A stretch of 38,182 nt of DNA from Nitrospinia bacterium (GTDB taxonomy: Bacteria > Nitrospinota > Nitrospinia > JACRGO01): positions 1 through 38,182 of the forward strand of contig JAJDAS010000524.1 in the NCBI GenBank assembly GCA_029261755.1, read 5' to 3'. A program made the translations under genes and the position numbers. Below the pieces are notes generated by a model that was given only the letters and a program-made list of their open reading frames with translations, was not told the origin of the DNA and searched no databases. Positions 33,408 to 38,182 of the stretch are shown here, one piece after another (position 1 is the first letter of the stretch; each line of letters starts with the position of its first letter).

Positions 33408-33898
33408 AGTGCCCTGCATGCGGGGATGTGGATAACAAGGTCATCAACTCCCGCTTAAATCGCGAGGGTGATGTGATCCGACGCCGAAGAGAATGTCTTC
33501 AGTGTACGGACAGGTTTACCACCTACGAGCGGATTGAATACTCTCTCCCCATGGTCATCAAAAAGGACGGGAGGAGAGAGCCGTTTCAGAGGGATAAGAT
33601 TTTCCAAGGAATACAGACCGCCTGCCAAAAGCGGCCCATAAGCATGGAGGCCCAAGAGGAGTTGGTTTCCAGGGTGGTGAAACGATTTCAAGGGAGTGGT
33701 GAAAGAGAGGTTTCATTCAAAGAAGTTGGAGAAACCGTGGTCAAGGAGCTTGCCGTTCTGGATGATGTGGCCTACGTCAGGTTCGCCTCGGTTTACCGGT
33801 CATTCAAAGACGTCAGTGAGTTCATGGAGGAACTTCAGGACATCCTGGAAGCAAAGAAAAAGCTGGATCATGGTAGACAGGAGAAAGAAGGAAGTTAG
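33404..33898 (+). CDS. nrdR: Transcriptional repressor NrdR
   Basis: A 164-aa repressor of ribonucleotide reductase genes. The zinc ribbon has C3, C6, C31 and C34 (MKCPACGDVD ... RRRRECLQC), followed by RFTTYERIE and an ATP-cone domain with VIKKDGRREPFQRDKIFQGI. DDVAYVRFASVYRSFKD is the typical C-terminal stretch. It starts within the rpiB stop (overlap 4 bp). No ribonucleotide reductase gene is in the window. The following gap (33899-34062) shows no further feature. Confidence 0.97.
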   Translation: MKCPACGDVDNKVINSRLNREGDVIRRRRECLQCTDRFTTYERIEYSLPMVIKKDGRREPFQRDKIFQGIQTACQKRPISMEAQEELVSRVVKRFQGSGEREVSFKEVGETVVKELAVLDDVAYVRFASVYRSFKDVSEFMEELQDILEAKKKLDHGRQEKEGS

Positions 33899-34062
33899 AC
33901 CCCCAAGACGGTTTCCTGCCTTCTATTAATGCATTTTCACCGGCATCCCATTGAAACCCGTTTCCTATCCATCTTTCCTTTCTGTTTCTGACCAAAATTG
34001 TTACGACACACTACAAACTGATGAGCTCTTAAGCACTCCGCAAATCATCAATCATCAATCTC

Positions 34063-34713
34063 ATGCTATATCCAATCTTCTTAAAACTTGAAAATAAACG
34101 GTGCCTGGTAGTTGGCGGCGGCAATGTGGCTGAACGGAAAGTCCACACCCTCTTGAAAGCGGGTGCCTCAGTCACCGTGAACAGTCCTGAACTGGTAATG
34201 CCTCTTCAAAATCTATCTGAAGAGGGAAAGATAAAGGTCATCCGCTCCGAGTTCCAAGAGGACTACCTGGATGGAATCTTTCTGGCAATCGGCGCTACGG
34301 ATGACGAGGAGGTGAACAGGAGGATAGCGGAGGAAGCGGAACATCGGAATATTTTGTATAATATTGTGGATGTCCCGGATCGCTGTAATTTCTTTGTGCC
34401 TTCCATAGTGGAAAGAGGAGATCTCTCCATCGCCATATCAACCAATGGGAGAAGTCCCGCCCTGGCCAAAAGACTACGTAAACGATTGGAAAAGGATTTT
34501 GGCGAGGAGTATGCGGCCTTTTTAAAGCTGATGGGAGAATTGAGAGAAAAGGTCCTTCAATCCGATATGGAGTTAGCGGATAGAAGCAAACTGTTTGAAT
34601 CGTTGGTGGACTCTAATCTTTTGGAAATGTTCCACCGTAAAGAGGAAGAGCAAGCAAGGCAAAAAGGCTATGAAATGGTAGAGGATTGCTTGCGGCAATA
34701 TGAAAAAAATTAG
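34063..34713 (+). CDS. Precorrin-2 dehydrogenase/sirohydrochlorin ferrochelatase (CysG N-terminal/Met8-like)
   Basis: A 216-aa protein matching the stand-alone CysG N-terminal/Met8 type. It oxidises precorrin-2 and may insert iron to form sirohaem. The Rossmann loop is LVVGGGNVAERKVHTLLKAG, followed by ILYNIVDVPDRCNFFVPSIV and RGDLSIAISTNGRSPALAKR, which are the family hallmark. The gene opens a tetrapyrrole cluster with a HemX/CcsA-like gene, hemA and hemC downstream. A 140-bp gap follows with a long inverted repeat. No CobA/uroporphyrinogen methyltransferase part is fused. Confidence 0.92.
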   Translation: MLYPIFLKLENKRCLVVGGGNVAERKVHTLLKAGASVTVNSPELVMPLQNLSEEGKIKVIRSEFQEDYLDGIFLAIGATDDEEVNRRIAEEAEHRNILYNIVDVPDRCNFFVPSIVERGDLSIAISTNGRSPALAKRLRKRLEKDFGEEYAAFLKLMGELREKVLQSDMELADRSKLFESLVDSNLLEMFHRKEEEQARQKGYEMVEDCLRQYEKN

Positions 34714-34721
34714 AAAAGAAT

Positions 34722-34821
34722 TTATTCACAAAGAGAAAAAGAGAAAAGCCGAAGAAGAAAATCCAAATAAAAAATATTTCCTTTTTTCCTTCTCTTGTAC
34801 TCTTTTACTCTTTGTGAAATT
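34722..34821. repeat. Imperfect inverted repeat between the Met8-like and HemX-like genes
   Basis: TTCACAAAGAG near 34726 and CTCTTTGTGAA near 34810 are a perfect 11-bp inverted pair, and pairing continues with mismatches for roughly another 15 bases inward. The outer sequence resembles the CACAAAG family also seen at 17.2 and 29.5 kb. Confidence 0.55.
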
Positions 34822-34853
34822 TTGTTTGCCTAATAATATAGAAGGAAAAGCCT

Positions 34854-35636
34854 TTGCAGGAAACCCTGTTTTTTATTACCCTATTTTTGTATCTGATCTC
34901 CTCCGTTAAGTATTTCCTTTACTTGGCGTTCAGGAGGAGGCTGCTTTTCCTTATTGCGAATAGCACCGTGGCCCTGGGTTTTATTATACATACCGCAGGA
35001 CTGGTCATTCGCTCTTCTCAGACAGGAGAAGGACCGTATACCTCGGACTACGAGTACGTTCTCTTTTTTTCCTGGGCCATCATTTTGGTTTACCTGATTA
35101 CAGAGATTCGTTACCAAATCAAGGACTTAGGTTCCTTTGTCGTTCCCTTAGGCTTTTTAGTGTTTATGTACTCCTTCACCTTGCCATCGGAAACCATCGC
35201 CACCAGCCCTGCCATCAAACTTTGCCTTACCCTTCATCGCACTCTCTCATTTTTTGGCTACGCCGCTTTCACGCTGGCCTTCGGCACAGCCATTATGTAT
35301 CTGCTTCAGGAAAGACAGTTGAAAACCAAAAAAATCAACACCCTGTTCTATCGGCTTCCTTCACTGGAAGTGATAGACGATATCAACCACAAGGCCATAA
35401 CCTTCGGCTTTCCCGTTTTCAGTATCGGTTTCATTACCGGCTCTCTTTTGGCCTCCGAAGGACAAGGGTCTTATTTTGCCTGGCAACTATCCACACTTCC
35501 ATTGATCCTTACCTGGCTCATTTACGGAGCCATCTTTGCGGGAAGAATATCTATTGGAATGAGACGTAAGAAGGCCGCCATTGGAGCCATTTTCGGATTT
35601 ATCACGGTGATCGCCACCTATTTAATACATGTTTAA
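34854..35636 (+). CDS. HemX/CcsA-like cytochrome c assembly-family membrane protein
   Basis: A 260-aa membrane protein with about eight helices. A TTG start at 34854 has AAGGAAAAG just before it. The cytochrome c assembly family pattern is present (LIANSTVALGFIIHTAGLVI, SLEVIDDINHKAITFGFPVF). The place of the haem-handling WWD motif reads GSYFAWQLST, so most WWD residues are missing. This fits the HemX branch that lies next to hemA and influences glutamyl-tRNA reductase levels in some bacteria; a true CcsA role is less likely. It ends 28 bp before hemA. Confidence 0.85.
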   Translation: MQETLFFITLFLYLISSVKYFLYLAFRRRLLFLIANSTVALGFIIHTAGLVIRSSQTGEGPYTSDYEYVLFFSWAIILVYLITEIRYQIKDLGSFVVPLGFLVFMYSFTLPSETIATSPAIKLCLTLHRTLSFFGYAAFTLAFGTAIMYLLQERQLKTKKINTLFYRLPSLEVIDDINHKAITFGFPVFSIGFITGSLLASEGQGSYFAWQLSTLPLILTWLIYGAIFAGRISIGMRRKKAAIGAIFGFITVIATYLIHV

Positions 35637-35664
35637 CCCATTGACATAAAAGGTTAGATTTAAA

Positions 35665-36927
35665 ATGAATCTCGTCGTAGTTGGACTCAACCACAAAACA
35701 GCGCCGGTGGAAGTGAGGGAAAAACTGGCCTTTTCCGAAAACAACATGGAAGAATCCTTGCGGAAGCTGGTGGAATTCACCCATCTGTCGGAATCCGTCA
35801 TCCTTTCCACCTGCAATCGGGTGGAAATTTACGCAAGGGCTCAGCATAAAGAAAGCGGCATCAAAAACATCAAAAACTTTATCTGCAAATACCATGAGTT
35901 GGACCCCACTCTGCTTGAAGAACACCTCTACTCTTATTCCAATGAAGAAACCGTGGAACACCTATTTAAGGTCTCATCCAGCCTGGACTCCATGGTGGTG
36001 GGAGAACCCCAGATCCTTGGCCAGGTAAAAGACGCCTATTCCAAGGCCAAGTCTGTCCGGGCCACGGGAATGCTGTTGAACCAACTCTTTGAGCGAGCCT
36101 TCACCGCCGCTAAAAAAGTGAGAGCGGAAACGGCCATCGCGGAAAACGCCGTCTCCATCTCCTACGCGGCCTCGGAACTAGCAAAAAAAATCTTCGACCG
36201 CCTGGATGATAAGTCCGTTATGCTTATCGGAGCCGGAGAGATGTCGGAATTGGCAGCCAGGCATTTAGTGGCCAACGGAGTCAAGATGGTCATGGTTTCC
36301 AACCGCACCTTCGAGCGAGCCGTGGAGTTGGCAAGCGAATTGAAAGGCAACGCCATCCGATTCGAAAACTTCCCCGATGAACTGGAGCGAACGGACATTG
36401 TGATCTGCTCCACCGGAGCCCCCCATTTCATTATCAAAAAGGAAGATGTGGAAGATGTGCTGCATCGAAGAAAAAACCAGCCCATGTTCTTCATCGATAT
36501 CTCCGTTCCCAGGAATATTGATCCCGCCGTCAACGACATTGAAAACGCCTATCTATACGACATCGACGATCTGGAAGGGGTGATTGAGTCCAACAAACGG
36601 GAGCGGGAAAAGGAAGCCGAAAAGGCCGAAGCCATCGTGCAAAAGGAGGTAAACCAGTTCCTTCACTGGATGGATACCCTGGACGCAGTGCCCACCATTG
36701 TAGCCTTGCGGGAGAAAGCGGAAAAAATCCGGGAAGAAGAGATGGCAAAGACCTTCGCAAAGTGGGACGACATGACAGATAAAGAAAGATTGGCCGTGGA
36801 CACCATGACCAGTTCCATGTTCAACAAACTACTGCACTCTCCCATCGTTAATTTGAAAAAGCAAACTGAGTCGAAAGACGGACACTGGTACCTGAAGGTT
36901 GTGAAGGATCTTTTTAATTTGGATTAG
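35665..36927 (+). CDS. hemA: Glutamyl-tRNA reductase
   Basis: A 420-aa enzyme that makes glutamate-1-semialdehyde from Glu-tRNA, the entry step of the C5 tetrapyrrole route. The catalytic cysteine is C50 in SVILSTCNRVEIYA, the usual position. The N-terminus VVVGLNHKTAPVEVRE, the glutamyl-binding VGEPQILGQVKDAYS and the NADPH loop MLIGAGEMSELAARHL are all present. The helical dimerisation tail follows to residue 420. It is preceded by HemX-like and followed after 278 bp by hemC. It uses a charged tRNA-Glu; a tRNA-Glu gene is 2.9 kb upstream. Confidence 0.97.
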   Translation: MNLVVVGLNHKTAPVEVREKLAFSENNMEESLRKLVEFTHLSESVILSTCNRVEIYARAQHKESGIKNIKNFICKYHELDPTLLEEHLYSYSNEETVEHLFKVSSSLDSMVVGEPQILGQVKDAYSKAKSVRATGMLLNQLFERAFTAAKKVRAETAIAENAVSISYAASELAKKIFDRLDDKSVMLIGAGEMSELAARHLVANGVKMVMVSNRTFERAVELASELKGNAIRFENFPDELERTDIVICSTGAPHFIIKKEDVEDVLHRRKNQPMFFIDISVPRNIDPAVNDIENAYLYDIDDLEGVIESNKREREKEAEKAEAIVQKEVNQFLHWMDTLDAVPTIVALREKAEKIREEEMAKTFAKWDDMTDKERLAVDTMTSSMFNKLLHSPIVNLKKQTESKDGHWYLKVVKDLFNLD

Positions 36928-36985
36928 AGTTTGTTTGACGTAACTGTTCACCATATGTTCATGCAATTACGCAGCCTTGGCTGGT

Positions 36986-37164
36986 CCTCTGGTTCCCAGG
37001 GTCTCCCTGGGAATCCATACCTGGAGGCTCTGCCTCCAGTCTTTACCACGGATCTGTTTCAACGATAAATTTTTAGTATGGCTGGGACTTTAAGATCATT
37101 TTTTAATGTACGAGGCGGAGCCTCGTGATTTCACATTCCCAGGGAGGACCCTGGGAACGAGAGG
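36986..37164. repeat. Inverted pair of REP-like double-hairpin elements between hemA and hemC
   Basis: Copy A (36986-37039) has hairpin TTCCCAGGG/CCCTGGGAA (36993-37013) then CTGGAGGC/GCCTCCAG (37021-37039). Copy B (37110-37164) is in the reverse orientation with ACGAGGC/GCCTCGT (37110-37126) and TTCCCAGGG/CCCTGGGAA (37136-37157). Their ends CCTCT-GTTCCC and GGGAAC-AGAGG match as inverted termini. It resembles REP/bacterial interspersed mosaic elements. Confidence 0.8.
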
Positions 37165-37205
37165 TTAAATTCCAACAAGCCTGAAAATCGGAAGAACTCA
37201 TCAAC

Positions 37206-38147
37206 ATGAAAAAAAAAATAACCATAGGCACACGAGGCAGCAAGCTGGCCCTTTGGCAAGCCAATTGGGTTAGAGACCAGATCATCAAGCATCACCCTGA
37301 TGTGGAAGTGGAACTGTTGAGGATTAAAACCAAGGGAGATAAGATTCTTGACGTTCCTCTTGCCCAGGTGGGTGGAAAAGGGCTCTTCGTTAAGGAGATT
37401 GAGGAGGCCCTGCTGGATGGAAGAGCCGACATCGCCGTCCACAGCCTGAAAGACGTCCCCACCGAGTTCCCGGATGGACTATCCCTCTCCATTTACCTTC
37501 CTCGAGAAGACCCCAGGGACATGCTCATCTCAAAAAATAAAACCCCTTTTAAATCTTTGCCTTCGGACGCATTGGTTGGAACCAGCAGCCTCCGACGAAA
37601 AAGCCAGCTTTTACGTGAACGGTCGGACCTGAAGTTGGTGGATATTCGCGGAAACCTGGATACCCGAATTCGAAAATTGGAGACCGAGGAGTTCGATGCC
37701 ATCATCGTAGCTGCGGCAGGCGTAAAACGGCTCGGCCTGGAGGAACATACCACCGAAATATTTTCCACCGAGATGATGCTCCCCGCCACAGGCCAGGGGA
37801 TTGTCTGCATAGAAGCCAGAGAGAAGGATGACGAGGTGTTGGACATCATCCGCCCTTTGGGGCATCGCGAGACGGAATTGGCCGCCCAGGTGGAAAGAAC
37901 CTTTCTGAAACGGTTGGAGGGTGGTTGCCAGGTACCCATCGCCGGCCACGCCGTGTTGGAGAATGGAACAATCCGATTTGAAGGCCTGCTCGGCAGCCTG
38001 GACGGAAAAACCATTCTTCAAGAATCTGCTTCCTGTAAATTGGATGATCCCAACTACGCGGAAATGGGTACCGCCACCGCCGAGAAGATCCTAAGTAGGG
38101 GTGGGGACACAATCCTGGCCGAGGTCTATGGCCGGGAAGTTTGTTAA
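37206..38147 (+). CDS. hemC: Porphobilinogen deaminase (hydroxymethylbilane synthase)
   Basis: A 313-aa enzyme joining four porphobilinogens to hydroxymethylbilane. The start MKKKITIGTRGSKLALWQAN is standard. The catalytic aspartate lies in AVHSLKDVPTEFPDG, and C241 in LEGGCQVPIAGHA binds the dipyrromethane cofactor. Arginine-rich GTSSLRRKSQLL and DIRGNLDTR line the active site. No hemD or hemB gene follows before the window ends. The REP-like pair just upstream may separate it from hemA transcription. Confidence 0.97.
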   Translation: MKKKITIGTRGSKLALWQANWVRDQIIKHHPDVEVELLRIKTKGDKILDVPLAQVGGKGLFVKEIEEALLDGRADIAVHSLKDVPTEFPDGLSLSIYLPREDPRDMLISKNKTPFKSLPSDALVGTSSLRRKSQLLRERSDLKLVDIRGNLDTRIRKLETEEFDAIIVAAAGVKRLGLEEHTTEIFSTEMMLPATGQGIVCIEAREKDDEVLDIIRPLGHRETELAAQVERTFLKRLEGGCQVPIAGHAVLENGTIRFEGLLGSLDGKTILQESASCKLDDPNYAEMGTATAEKILSRGGDTILAEVYGREVC

Positions 38148-38182
38148 TAGACCTATCGCGATTTGTTTTTTTTGGAATTATT

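Noticed and set aside
34700-34909. 69-codon frame between the Met8-like and HemX-like genes
   Set aside because: It runs through the inverted repeat and overlaps the HemX start in another frame; K/E-rich composition comes from AG-rich repeat DNA.
1-38182. CRISPR array, prophage, integron or insertion sequence
   Set aside because: No regularly spaced direct repeats with unique spacers, and no transposase, integrase or phage structural protein in any frame.

Overview
The window looks like one continuous stretch of a Gram-negative bacterial chromosome. LptD and periplasmic c-type cytochrome machinery indicate an outer membrane and a respiratory lifestyle, and a flagellin gene suggests motility. 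The moderate G+C, a 15-haem NapC/triheme cytochrome, a short IF-2 and AT-rich intergenic DNA full of degenerate repeats resemble uncultured Nitrospinota- or Desulfobacterota-like lineages. That placement is inference; no 16S gene is present.

Layout. (1) 1-7750, minus strand: a translation and RNA-metabolism operon, nusA-infB-ylxP-rbfA-truB-rpsO-pnp, with pnp cut by the left edge. A compact unit at 7831-8062 (promoter, structured RNA, intrinsic terminator) lies just upstream of nusA. (2) 8.1-14.6 kb: an accessory-looking island. It holds a membrane-anchored 15-haem cytochrome, a decayed ATPase-like fragment, a pentapeptide-repeat protein with a channel-like C-terminus split by one in-frame TAG, a small zinc-finger/ribbon-helix-helix gene between direct repeats, and a YfcE-type phosphoesterase. 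Several repeat families fill the gaps. (3) 14.6-17.2 kb, plus: a thioredoxin-like/CcdA-like pair, a thiamine-binding MTH1187 protein and DAHP synthase. (4) 17.3-20.2 kb, minus: a radical SAM/DUF2344 fusion and a lone DsrH/TusB-like protein. (5) 20.3-24.6 kb, plus: rpsB-tsf-pyrH-frr-uppS plus a VanZ-like gene behind a good promoter. (6) 24.8-29.4 kb, minus: a DegT aminotransferase, lptD and folC. (7) 29.6-32.4 kb: a YihY protein and a divergent pair made of a short flagellin and an unrecognised 128-aa protein. (8) 32.7-38.2 kb: tRNA-Glu, rpiB-nrdR, then a tetrapyrrole cluster (CysG-N/Met8-type gene, HemX/CcsA-like, hemA, hemC).

How the genes fit together. Most are housekeeping. HemA and HemC make tetrapyrrole precursors, the Met8-like protein branches to sirohaem, and the thioredoxin/CcdA pair could keep apocytochrome cysteines reduced, so these loci plausibly feed the multihaem cytochrome. 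The least ordinary parts are the structured RNA before nusA, the 15-haem cytochrome, the interrupted pentapeptide/channel gene, the repeat-flanked zinc-RHH gene and the flagellin divergent pair. I saw no CRISPR array, transposase, integrase or phage gene.
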